Shown piece after piece: positions 5,964-12,275 of a DNA stretch of 12,275 bases (position 1 is the first letter of the stretch; each line of letters opens with the position of its first letter). The stretch covers positions 1 through 12,275 of the forward strand of contig CAMVOG010000044.1 of assembly GCA_947169005.1 (NCBI GenBank). Reading direction: 5' to 3'. The notes below the pieces were generated by a model. The model did not search any database. It was not told the origin of the DNA and was given only the letters and a program-made list of their open reading frames with translations. A program made the position numbers and the translations under genes. Source of the DNA: an uncultured Clostridia bacterium. Its GTDB lineage: Bacteria > Bacillota > Clostridia > Oscillospirales > Oscillospiraceae.

Positions 5964-6000
5964 GAAGGGCTGCTGCAAGTGTATTTTGCAGCAGCCCTTT
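5964..6000. terminator. 14-bp hairpin between convergent units (likely terminates the minus-strand hydrolase unit)
   Basis: AAGGGCTGCTGCAA (5965-5978) pairs perfectly with TTGCAGCAGCCCTT (5986-5999), with a 7-nt loop. On the minus strand it is followed by CTTCTGCTATTT, moderately U-rich. On the plus strand the tail is TTTATCATT. It probably works in both directions, with the neighbouring hairpin at 6007. Confidence 0.75.
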
Positions 6001-6006
6001 ATCATT

Positions 6007-6053
6007 CGCCGATGCTTCCGTGAAGAAGCATCGGCGTTGTCTCTTTTCTCTTT
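6007..6053 (+). terminator. rho-independent terminator of the cupin unit
   Basis: Perfect 12-bp stem CGCCGATGCTTC / GAAGCATCGGCG with loop CGTGAA. On the plus strand it is followed by TTGTCTCTTTTCTCTTT, a U-rich tail. The tail runs to the last codon of the convergent hydrolase gene. Hydrolase transcripts must cross this hairpin before the one at 5964-6000. Confidence 0.8.
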
Positions 6054-7653
6054 ATCTGCCGTAGCGGTCCGCCAGGAAGAGATAGACGGAGCTGGCCCAG
6101 GAGGACCAGAAAAGCTGCTTCTCGCCGAAGGCCACCAGGCCCCGCTCTCCCTTGCCGTTCAGGGCGTTGTGGATGTGGAACAGGCCGTTGTCCCGCAGGG
6201 TGCGGGCGTAGCGCAGGCCCATCTCTTTCGCCTTCTCCTTTTCTCCCGCCGCCTCCAGCGCCAGGCACATGATGAGCTGGGCCGGGACGATGACGCTGCC
6301 GCCGGTGAAGCCATGGTGGAAGAAGGGGCTGTGGACGTTTTCGGAGGCAAAGCCGAAGTCCGTCTCAAAGCCGTGCTCCCCGAAGATCCAGGCCACGGTC
6401 TTGTCGATGATCTCCCGGGGCAGCCGCTTGCCCAGAATCAGCGCGGCGAAGGGAGGCAGACTGTCGGAAAGCCCCTTGGCCCCGGTCCGGGTGTTCACGG
6501 GCACCCAGCGCTCCCCGTCCCAGCAGGTCTCGATGAGCTTCTGGGTCAGGGCGTCGGCCCGCTGCTCCCAGGCCTTGCAAAGGGCCTCGTCCTCCCCGAT
6601 GGAGCGGCCAAGGGCCGCCAGGGCGTCCATCATCACGACGGTGTAGGCGTTGGCGTCCGGCGCGGCCAGGGGGAAGCCCGCGTAGAAGTAGGAGGCGTCC
6701 TCCCAGCCCGTTTCGATGGGCCCGAAGTTCGCCCAGACGCCCTTGCCGTCCACGTCCCGGAACTTGAAGAAGAAGTCCACCCACTTGCCCATGCGCACGA
6801 AAAGTTCGTGCTTTTCCGCCGTGGGGATGCCGCTGAGATCGGCGTTTTCCAGCAGCCACTTGAGGGCGACGCCCTGGAAGGGAGGCTTCATGCTGTTTCC
6901 CATGCCCGCCCGGTGGCTCACGGCGTCCGCGATGCGCCCGTTCTTGTCCTGCAGCTCAAAGCAGCTCATGAGGATATCCCAGGCCAGGCGCGGGTTTTTC
7001 GCCAGGCAGATGGCCTGCATGGCCTGCTGCCAGCCGAAGGCGCTCTCGAAGATGAATCGCATCATCTTTACCATCGTGCGGGGATAGAGAACACCCTCGT
7101 CCGGGTCAACCATCAGGCTCCAGGTGGTGTAAAGAGCCTGGCGGCGCATGGGCTCGAACTCCGCGGGGAGGGAGGGGTAGAGGGCGTCGCAGAAGGCGTC
7201 GAACTCCGCTTCATAGGCCCGCACGGCCTCGTCGTAGTCGGGATAGTCCTCCTTCGCGCGGGGCAGGATATCCACGTCGGATTCCTCAAAGGCCAGCAGC
7301 AGGATGCCCGCCTCGTCGGGGGAGGCGATCAGCCCGCCGCCCACATTTGCGAGCTTGCCCTTCAGAACGGTCAGCAAGGCACTGCCCTCGCCGAAGGCGA
7401 AGCGGTAACAGCCCTCCACCAGCTCCAGAGGCGGGGTCATGAAGGAATCGGGCAGGGAGATCTTCAGCCCAAGCCCGTCCATGCCCTTGATCAGAACGAG
7501 CTTCTTGTCCGCAATGCAGCAGCGGACCGCCCCGGCCTCGCTTTCCAGAATGACCTCGCTCACGGTGTCGGAGATCACCGCGGGGAGCGCCCGCTCCCGG
7601 AACAGCTCCAGCTTTACGGCACGGCAGTGATTGGGGGCGTTCAGATCCGCCAT
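6052..7653 (-). CDS. putative (alpha/alpha)6-barrel glycoside hydrolase (MGH1/GH63-like), body of a frameshifted gene
   Basis: 533-aa intact frame starting at an ATG at 7653 that has only a distant GGAGG. An RBS-supported start lies upstream in another frame (see 7654-7802). From about residue 170 the protein has the succession expected of (alpha/alpha)6-barrel hydrolases of the MGH1/GH63/GH37 type: FESAFGWQQAMQA (202-214), QDKNGRIAD (235-243), MKPPFQGVA (255-263), IETGWEDAS (313-321), PDANAY (332-337) and a late FTGGSVIVPAQL. The acidic pair in the TGWED region is a candidate catalytic site. The first 130 residues look like a beta-rich accessory domain. No signal peptide is seen, so a cytoplasmic glucosidase or mannosyl-type hydrolase is possible; substrate unknown. 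It is transcribed after the MATE gene. Confidence 0.8.
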   Translation of the reverse strand: MADLNAPNHCRAVKLELFRERALPAVISDTVSEVILESEAGAVRCCIADKKLVLIKGMDGLGLKISLPDSFMTPPLELVEGCYRFAFGEGSALLTVLKGKLANVGGGLIASPDEAGILLLAFEESDVDILPRAKEDYPDYDEAVRAYEAEFDAFCDALYPSLPAEFEPMRRQALYTTWSLMVDPDEGVLYPRTMVKMMRFIFESAFGWQQAMQAICLAKNPRLAWDILMSCFELQDKNGRIADAVSHRAGMGNSMKPPFQGVALKWLLENADLSGIPTAEKHELFVRMGKWVDFFFKFRDVDGKGVWANFGPIETGWEDASYFYAGFPLAAPDANAYTVVMMDALAALGRSIGEDEALCKAWEQRADALTQKLIETCWDGERWVPVNTRTGAKGLSDSLPPFAALILGKRLPREIIDKTVAWIFGEHGFETDFGFASENVHSPFFHHGFTGGSVIVPAQLIMCLALEAAGEKEKAKEMGLRYARTLRDNGLFHIHNALNGKGERGLVAFGEKQLFWSSWASSVYLFLADRYGR

Positions 7654-7802
7654 CCCGGAGCCGCCTCCGCGGCAGGTGGAGAGATAGAGAGTGCTTTTCC
7701 CCAGCTGAGGCTCGCCCTTGTTGTCGTTGGCGAAGCAGAGGTAGCTGCTCCGGCGGCCCAGGGGGTGTCCAGGGGGTCAATGAAACAAACGGGTGCTTTC
7801 AT
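7654..7802 (-). other. frameshifted 5' end of the glycoside hydrolase gene
   Basis: An ATG at 7802 follows AAGGAGG at good spacing and opens MKAPVCFIDPLDTPW, 18 nt after the MATE stop. That frame does not join the hydrolase body. The hydrolase frame is open back to a TGA near 7777 and encodes a sensible segment before its first Met (GRRSSYLCFANDN, then LGKSTLYLSTCRGGGSG). Adding one C to either C5 tract (7761-7765 or 7772-7776, G on the plus strand) would join the two into one protein of 583 aa. A one-base deletion in a homopolymer is therefore likely: an assembly error, phase variation or a fresh mutation. Confidence 0.75.
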
Positions 7803-7820
7803 GGTCTTTCCTCCTTCATG

Positions 7821-9191
7821 TCAGCCCTTTACGGGTCTGCGAATACGTGCCTCCTCCGGGTATTTCCGGCGGATGGCGAAGAAATAATAGAGCATCACGG
7901 AGGCTGCCGCGCAGAACCAGCCCACCGGGAAGCCGATGTACAGAATGAAGATGGAGTAATTGAAGTGCAGGGCGATGGCCAGGAAAAGCTGTCGGCAGCC
8001 GATCATGCCCAGCACGCTGCACAGCATGACCACCATGCTTTTGCCGAAGCCCCGCACGGCGTTGGAGAAGATCTGGTTGAAGGCCATGAAGAAGTAAAAG
8101 GGCATCATGGTCCAGATCATGTTGGCCCCGTAAACCACGGCTTCCTCGTCAGAAGTGAAGATGCGCATGAGGGGCATGGCGAAGAGGGCCACAAGACCGC
8201 CCACCGCTATGACGTAGACGACGCTCACCAGCGTCGCCACCCGTATGCCCTGAAAGGCCCGGTCCATGCGCTTTGCGCCCACGTTCTGGCTCACGAAGGT
8301 GGAGACCGCGAGGCCCAAGCACTGGGCCACCGTCGCCACGAAGCGGTCGATCTTCTTCCCGGCCCCCAGCCCGGCCATGGCCGCCGCGCCGAAGGAATTG
8401 ATATAGCGCTGGATAAAGAGGTTGGAGAGCCCCACCAAAGAGGACTGGACGGCGGAGGGAAGACCCAGGCGCATGATCTCCTTCAAAAGGGCCTTATCCA
8501 TTTTCAGCTCCCGGACCGTCAGCTTGTATACGTCTTCGGTCCGCAGCATTTTCTGAAAGACCAGAATCACGCTGATGAGTTGGGAGACTACCGTCGCCAG
8601 CGCCGCACCCAGGACCCCCAGGGGCAGCAGCACCACCAGGGCCACATCCAGAATGATGTTGCACACGCTGGAGATCACCAGGTAGATGAAGGGCGTGCGG
8701 GAGTCGCCCACCGCCCGCAGGACCCCGGCCCCCACGTTGTAGATGGAGGTAAAGAGGATACCCACCAGGTAGACCCGCAGATAGGCCAGGGCCTCGTCGT
8801 ACACGTCGTCCGGGCACTTTACCACGTGCAGCAGGAAGGGGGAGAAAATGACGCCCAGCGCCGCCACGGAAAAGCCGATCAGCAGCGAGAAGGCGATGGC
8901 TGTGTGGATGGAATCGTGCAGGTTTTTCTGGTCCCCGGCCCCGAAGAAGCGGGAGAAGAGGACCCCCGCGCCCGTGGCAAGGCCCGTGAAGAAGCCGATG
9001 AGCATCATGGAAATGTCGCTGCTGGCGGAGACCGCCGCCAAGGCCGTGGTGCCAACCGCCTGGCCCACCACGATGGAGTCCACGCTGTTATAGAGGTTTT
9101 GAAAAAGCTGCCCCACGAATATGGGCAGCAGGAAGAGCAGCAGCTGCTTGGTGATGCTGCCCTCCGTCAGATTCTTCGAGCTGGCTTTCAT
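7821..9191 (-). CDS. MATE family multidrug/cation efflux transporter
   Basis: 456 aa with a GGAGA site 7 nt before the ATG at 9191. It has about twelve hydrophobic segments in two homologous halves. The N-terminal half carries the MATE signatures (PIFVGQLFQNLYNSVDSIVV, then GTTALAAVSAS). The second half begins with LGLPSAVQSSLVGLSN, followed by NSFGAAAMAGLGAGKKID. Length and topology are normal for NorM/DinF-like proteins of Clostridia, which export drugs or metabolites using a Na+ or H+ gradient in the cytoplasmic membrane. The real substrate is unknown. It is the first gene of a minus-strand unit, with the frameshifted hydrolase following after 18 nt. It is divergent from the GTPase-NYN gene. 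Confidence 0.95.
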   Translation of the reverse strand: MKASSKNLTEGSITKQLLLFLLPIFVGQLFQNLYNSVDSIVVGQAVGTTALAAVSASSDISMMLIGFFTGLATGAGVLFSRFFGAGDQKNLHDSIHTAIAFSLLIGFSVAALGVIFSPFLLHVVKCPDDVYDEALAYLRVYLVGILFTSIYNVGAGVLRAVGDSRTPFIYLVISSVCNIILDVALVVLLPLGVLGAALATVVSQLISVILVFQKMLRTEDVYKLTVRELKMDKALLKEIMRLGLPSAVQSSLVGLSNLFIQRYINSFGAAAMAGLGAGKKIDRFVATVAQCLGLAVSTFVSQNVGAKRMDRAFQGIRVATLVSVVYVIAVGGLVALFAMPLMRIFTSDEEAVVYGANMIWTMMPFYFFMAFNQIFSNAVRGFGKSMVVMLCSVLGMIGCRQLFLAIALHFNYSIFILYIGFPVGWFCAAASVMLYYFFAIRRKYPEEARIRRPVKG

Positions 9192-9239
9192 CCGATCATC
9201 TCCGGCGGACGATTTTTTGTCACATTATTTCATAAATGG

Positions 9240-9268
9240 ATTATAGTACAAAGCAGGGGCCAATGCAA
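9240..9268 (-). promoter_or_regulatory. promoter of the MATE unit
   Basis: On the minus strand, a perfect TATAAT (9240-9245) has TTGCAT 17 nt upstream (9263-9268). The predicted start is near 9233, leaving a leader of about 40 nt. The -35 sits in the loop of the hairpin at 9251-9285. Confidence 0.65.
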
Positions 9269-9292
9269 GCCTCGCGGCCCCGCTTGTTTTTT
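9251..9292 (+). terminator. terminator-like hairpin plus T6 between divergent promoters
   Basis: AAGC-A-GGGGCC (9251-9261) pairs with GGCCCC-GCTT (9276-9285), a 10-bp stem with one bulge. It is followed on the plus strand by G and six T. It lies upstream of the predicted GTPase transcription start, so it may block antisense or upstream transcription from reaching the GTPase gene. If an earlier promoter exists, for instance TTGTCA at 9217 with TATAGT at 9242 (19-nt spacer, poor), it could act as an attenuator. Confidence 0.45.
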
Positions 9293-9311
9293 CAGCCGGA
9301 TATGCTATAAT
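9284..9311 (+). promoter_or_regulatory. promoter of the GTPase-NYN gene
   Basis: A perfect TATAAT (9306-9311) is preceded by TG-C, an extended -10. TTGTTT (9284-9289) lies 16 nt upstream and overlaps the T tract of the hairpin. The predicted start is near 9318, so the leader before the mini-ORF at 9343 is about 25 nt. Confidence 0.75.
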
Positions 9312-9342
9312 GATCTGTAATAAAAAGTAAAGGACGTGCTGC

Positions 9343-9366
9343 ATGAAGGAACGTGTAAAAGGATGA
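9343..9366 (+). CDS. 7-codon leader mini-ORF coupled to the GTPase start
   Basis: ATG at 9343 encodes MKERVKG, then TGA at 9364-9366, overlapping the GTPase ATG (9363-9365) as ATGA. AGGA at 9331-9334 lies 8 nt upstream, the best ribosome binding site in the leader. The GTPase ATG has only AAGGA at 12 nt. The layout suggests ribosomes terminate on the mini-ORF and restart on the GTPase, a coupling that could sense ribosome stalling. Tet(M)-type genes are known to have leader-peptide control, although of another design. The peptide's own function, if any, is not evident. Confidence 0.5.
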   Translation: MKERVKG

Positions 9367-11954
9367 GCGGCGGGAAGCGCCCCCTTGCGGCGGGCATCCT
9401 GGCCCACGTGGACGCGGGGAAGACCACGCTCTCCGAGGCCCTGCTTTTCCGGGCGGGGGCCCTGCGCAGCCTTGGCCGTGTGGACCACGGGGACGCCTTT
9501 CTGGACACCCACAGCCTGGAAAAGGAGCGGGGCATTACCATCTTTTCCAAGGAGGCCCGCTTCACCGTGGGCGAAACGGAGGTCACCCTGCTGGATACTC
9601 CCGGCCACGTGGACTTTTCCGCGGAGATGGAGCGAACCCTCCAGGTGCTGGACCTGGCGATCCTCGTCATCAGCGGCACCGACGGGGTCCAGAGCCATAC
9701 CCGCACCCTCTGGCGGCTCTGCAAACGGGCGGGCCTCCCGGTTTTCATCTTTGTGAACAAGATGGACCTGGCCGGGGCGGAGCGGGAGCGGGTGCTGGCG
9801 GAGCTGCGCGCGAAGCTGGACGAGGGCTGCGCGGACTTCACCGCCCCCCGGAACGCCGCCTTTTATGACGCCCTGGCCATGCAGGACGAGGGCATCCTGA
9901 ACGACGTGCTTGCCCGGGGCGAGGCGGGGGAGGAAGCTGTTCGCGCCGCCATCGCTGCCCGGCACGTGTTCCCCTGCTGGTTCGGCTCCGCCTTGAAGCT
10001 GGAGGGCGTGGACGAATTGCTGACGGCCCTGGACCACCTGGCCCCGCGCCCGCGCTATGGCAAGGACTTTGCCGCCAAGGTTTACAAGATCGGCAAGGAC
10101 GCCCAGGGGGGCCGCCTTACCTATATGAAGCTCACAGGCGGCAGCCTGCGGGTCAAAACGCTCCTCTCCGGCACGGACCGGTCAGGGGAGCCCTGGAGCG
10201 AGAAGGCGGACCAGCTCCGCCTCTATTCCGGCGGCAAATTCCGGGCGGTGGAGGAGGTCTCCGCCGGCGAGGTCTGCGCCGTCTGCGGCCTCAGCGCCAC
10301 CTGGCCCGGCGAGGGCCTGGGAGCGGAGCCCGATTCCCCGGCCCCGGAGCTGGAGGCGGTCTTCACCTATACGCTGCTCCTGCCCGATACGGTGGACCCC
10401 CACCGGGCCCTGGACCGTCTGCGGGAGCTGGAGGAGGAGGCCCCGGAGCTGCGGGTGGTCTGGGATGAGCCCCGCCAGCGCATCCGCCTGCAGCTCATGG
10501 GCGAGGTGCAGTTAGAGGTCCTGCGCCGCTTGATCGAGGAGCGCTTCGGCTTCACCGCGGCCTTTTCCGAGGGCGGCATCGCCTATCGGGAGACCATCAA
10601 ATATCCCGTGGAGGGCGTGGGCCACTATGAGCCCCTGCGCCACTACGCGGAGGTCCATCTGCTGCTGGAGCCGGGGGAGCCCGGCAGCGGCCTTCGCTTC
10701 GCCGCCGCCGTTTCGGAGGACGAGCTGGACCGCAACTGGCAGCGCCTCATCCTCACCCACCTCATGGAGAAGCAGCACCGGGGCGTGCTGATCGGCGCCC
10801 CCATCACGGACATGAAGCTGACCCTCATCGCGGGCCGGGCCCACCTCAAGCACACCGAGGGCGGGGACTTCCGCCAGGCCACCTACCGGGCCGTGCGCCA
10901 GGGCCTTCGCTCGGCGGAAAGCGTGCTGCTGGAGCCCTGGTATCGCTTTGAGCTGGAGCTGCCCCGGGAGAACTTGGGCCGCGCCATTGCGGACGTGCAG
11001 CAGATGGGCGGCAGCTTCGAGCCCGCCCAGTACGAGGGGGAGAGCGCCGTGCTGACGGGCCGGGCCCCCGTGGCGCGGCTGCGGGGCTACGGCGCGGAGC
11101 TCACGGCCTATTCCCACGGCCTTGGCCGCCTCTCCTGCGCGCCGGACGGTTACGCCCCCTGCCAGGATGCGGAGGCCGTCGTCGCCGCCGTGGGCTATGA
11201 CCCGGACGGGGACCTGGAAAACAGCGCCGATTCCGTTTTCTGCAGCCACGGCGCGGGCGTCGTGGTGAAGTGGAACGAGGTCCGGCAGCACATGCATATC
11301 GACACGGGCTGGGGCCGGGAGGCTCCGGAGGAGGACGAGGAGCGCTGGCAGCGGGGCGCGGAAGCCTACGTTTCCCGCCTGGCGGGGGACGAGGAGCGGC
11401 TGCGCATCTTTGAGCGGACCTACGGCCCCATCAAAAAGGACCTGCGGGCCTTCCGCAGCCGCCCGCCCCGGCGGGAGCCCTCCGGCGCGGGCTACCGGGC
11501 CCGGCCCCTCCCGGACGGCCCCGAGTACCTGCTGGTGGACGGCTACAACATCATCTTTGCCTGGGACGAGCTGCGGGAGATCGCCCAGGACAGCCTGGAC
11601 GCCGCCCGCAACCGCCTTATTCACCTCATGTGCAACTACCAGGGCTTCCGCCGCTGCGAGCTGATTCTGGTCTTTGACGCCTATAAGGTCAAGGGCAATC
11701 ACGGCAGCGTGGAGCGGGTCCACAACGTCAGCGTCGTCTACACCAAGGAGGCGGAGACGGCGGATATGTACATCGAAAAGGTGACGAAGGAGATCGGCAA
11801 GCGCCACAGGGTCCGGGTCGCCACCTCCGACGGCCTGGAGCAGCTCATCATCATCGGCCACGGGGCCCTGCGCGTCTCTGCCACCGAGTTCCATGAGGAG
11901 GTTACCCGCGCCGAAAAAGCCATCCGGGATTTCCTGGACAGCCAACCCCTGTAG
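9363..11954 (+). CDS. EF-G/Tet(M)-like translational GTPase fused to a Rae1/YacP-type NYN endonuclease domain
   Basis: 863 aa from the ATG at 9363; the in-frame GTG at 9336 has no properly spaced RBS. The G domain has AHVDAGKTT (14-22), RGITI (56-60), DTPGH (78-82), NKMD (132-135) and GSA (208-210). Up to about 690 it follows Tet(M)/EF-G domain order, with NSADSVFCSHGAG near the end of domain IV. A basic, Pro-rich linker (about 695-720) leads to a NYN domain (722-863) that matches Rae1/YacP: DGYN (D726), FDAYKVKG (D772), TKEAETAD (D801), ATSDGLEQ (D823) and GALRVSATE. All acidic residues of the nuclease site are present. Tet(M)-like proteins bind the ribosomal A site, and Rae1 cleaves mRNA there, so a ribosome-dependent nuclease is a sensible inference. 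Tetracycline resistance is possible but not shown. The stop codon lies inside a repeat module. Confidence 0.92.
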   Translation: MSGGKRPLAAGILAHVDAGKTTLSEALLFRAGALRSLGRVDHGDAFLDTHSLEKERGITIFSKEARFTVGETEVTLLDTPGHVDFSAEMERTLQVLDLAILVISGTDGVQSHTRTLWRLCKRAGLPVFIFVNKMDLAGAERERVLAELRAKLDEGCADFTAPRNAAFYDALAMQDEGILNDVLARGEAGEEAVRAAIAARHVFPCWFGSALKLEGVDELLTALDHLAPRPRYGKDFAAKVYKIGKDAQGGRLTYMKLTGGSLRVKTLLSGTDRSGEPWSEKADQLRLYSGGKFRAVEEVSAGEVCAVCGLSATWPGEGLGAEPDSPAPELEAVFTYTLLLPDTVDPHRALDRLRELEEEAPELRVVWDEPRQRIRLQLMGEVQLEVLRRLIEERFGFTAAFSEGGIAYRETIKYPVEGVGHYEPLRHYAEVHLLLEPGEPGSGLRFAAAVSEDELDRNWQRLILTHLMEKQHRGVLIGAPITDMKLTLIAGRAHLKHTEGGDFRQATYRAVRQGLRSAESVLLEPWYRFELELPRENLGRAIADVQQMGGSFEPAQYEGESAVLTGRAPVARLRGYGAELTAYSHGLGRLSCAPDGYAPCQDAEAVVAAVGYDPDGDLENSADSVFCSHGAGVVVKWNEVRQHMHIDTGWGREAPEEDEERWQRGAEAYVSRLAGDEERLRIFERTYGPIKKDLRAFRSRPPRREPSGAGYRARPLPDGPEYLLVDGYNIIFAWDELREIAQDSLDAARNRLIHLMCNYQGFRRCELILVFDAYKVKGNHGSVERVHNVSVVYTKEAETADMYIEKVTKEIGKRHRVRVATSDGLEQLIIIGHGALRVSATEFHEEVTRAEKAIRDFLDSQPL

Positions 11955-12084
11955 GGGCGGCTGCCTGCCCCGTTGTCATTGCGAGGAGCGCAGCGACGCG
12001 GCAATCCGTAATCCCATCCTTTTGTAGGGGCCACCGTCCCCGGTGGCCCGGCGTCGCAAGGCGACGCCAGCGCCGCAAGGCGCT
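11950..12084. repeat. cluster of palindromic, probably dispersed repeat modules
   Basis: The gap after the GTPase gene is a string of dyads. A TGTAGGGGC module with closing GCCCC (11950-11971) recurs as TTGTAGGGGCC, with a perfect 9-bp stem GGGCCACCG/CGGTGGCCC (12028-12049). Between them is an imperfect dyad running from ATTGCGAGGAGCGC to GCAAT (11978-12005). Two further hairpins follow: GGCGTCGC/GCGACGCC (12050-12068) and AGCGCC-GCAA-GGCGCT (12069-12084, GNRA-type loop). None has a U tract. The first and third modules resemble GC-rich REP-like elements I recall from Clostridia genomes, which I cannot verify here. The region 12085-12123 shows nothing further. Confidence 0.6.
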
Positions 12085-12138
12085 GCAACCACGTCCCCGC
12101 ATTCCCACGCACCATCTCACCACAAGGAGTAATCACCC

Positions 12139-12275
12139 ATGCTGGACAAAGCTCTTTTGGAGGAGCAGCTTGCGGAGCTGCCCCTCATGCAATACGAATT
12201 CATCGACACGGCGGAGCTGGCCTTTTCCGAGCGCATCCGCCACATCTGCGAAACGGAATGCCCCATGTACGGCAA
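12139..12275 (+). CDS. probable DUF2284-family metal-binding protein, 5' fragment
   Basis: The ATG at 12139 follows AAGGAG at 9 nt, and the frame stays open to the window edge (45 codons and two bases). The fragment contains ERIRHICETECPMYG, the C-x4-CP-x-YG signature that opens the predicted metal-binding DUF2284 proteins, where a CPP motif normally follows a few residues on, here beyond the edge. Function in the family is unknown; iron-sulphur or other metal binding is assumed from the cysteines. No promoter is obvious in the 184 nt upstream, which are mostly repeat modules, so it may be read through from the GTPase gene. Confidence 0.65.
   Translation, partial: MLDKALLEEQLAELPLMQYEFIDTAELAFSERIRHICETECPMYG

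Noticed and set aside
4842..6005. 387-codon open frame antisense to the bicupin gene
   Set aside because: It begins in the terminator region and lies opposite two perfectly registered cupin halves, so it is a shadow frame.
5986..7887. 633-codon open frame antisense to the hydrolase gene
   Set aside because: It starts inside a terminator hairpin, spans the whole opposite gene plus its frameshift and encodes a low-complexity product without motifs.
7818..9320. 500-codon open frame antisense to the MATE gene
   Set aside because: His/Asp/Gly-rich shadow of a well-conserved transporter gene; it also runs through both divergent promoters.
10512..11945. 477-codon open frame antisense to the GTPase-NYN gene
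   Set aside because: Shadow frame with Val/Leu/Ala/Gly-rich composition, no motif, opposite a gene whose motifs are intact to the end.
9363..11954. Straight call as a tetracycline resistance gene (tet)
   Set aside because: The GTPase part is Tet(M)-like, but the NYN extension and the lack of any other resistance or mobile context make a housekeeping or ribosome-rescue role at least as likely.
11978..12084. Possible CRISPR-like or tRNA structure in the repeat cluster
   Set aside because: The modules differ from one another, with no constant repeat-spacer length, and no tRNA cloverleaf or conserved arm sequences can be formed.

Overview
The window looks like chromosome from a GC-rich anaerobic Clostridia-type Bacillota. 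The evidence is strong AGGAGG-type ribosome binding sites, sigma-A-type promoters, a Rae1/YacP domain of the Bacillota type and a solute-binding lipoprotein of the LplA/LipO style. I cannot place it to genus. Base composition is high-GC throughout the genes, so nearly every gene casts a long open frame on the opposite strand; I treat those as shadows.

Left half (1-5945): a compact, apparently co-regulated locus. A LysR-type regulator (886-1779, minus) sits between two oppositely oriented genes for the same cysteine-rich protein family (64-684 minus; 2051-2656 plus). A third family member starts at the left edge (30 to 1, minus). Both cysteine-rich units carry the same upstream module: a GTTCA-N7-TGAAC dyad, exactly 19 nt, a -35, 17 nt, and a -10. 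The dyad fits a LysR box, so the regulator probably controls both flanking units. Rightwards the unit continues with an orphan solute-binding lipoprotein bearing a 4 x 12-residue repeat linker (2713-4551) and a bicupin protein with two CxxCxxC clusters (4731-5945), the latter also with its own predicted promoter. No permease, ATPase or recognisable enzyme accompanies them. Known parts (LysR, SBP, cupin) are combined with a Cys/His module I do not recognise as a characterised family. This is the best candidate here for an undescribed system, perhaps metal, redox or small-molecule handling.

Middle (5946-9191): two strong hairpins separate the convergent units. On the minus strand a MATE-family transporter (9191 to 7821) is followed 18 nt later by a putative (alpha/alpha)6-barrel glycoside hydrolase. 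The hydrolase's RBS-supported start (7802) is out of frame with its body, through an apparent one-base loss in a short C tract.

Right (9192-12275): divergent from the MATE gene is an EF-G/Tet(M)-like translational GTPase fused at its C terminus to a Rae1/YacP-type NYN endonuclease domain. A 7-codon mini-ORF overlaps its start by ATGA. A cluster of palindromic, probably dispersed, repeat modules follows and supplies the GTPase stop codon. The window ends in the first 45 codons of a probable DUF2284 metal-binding protein.
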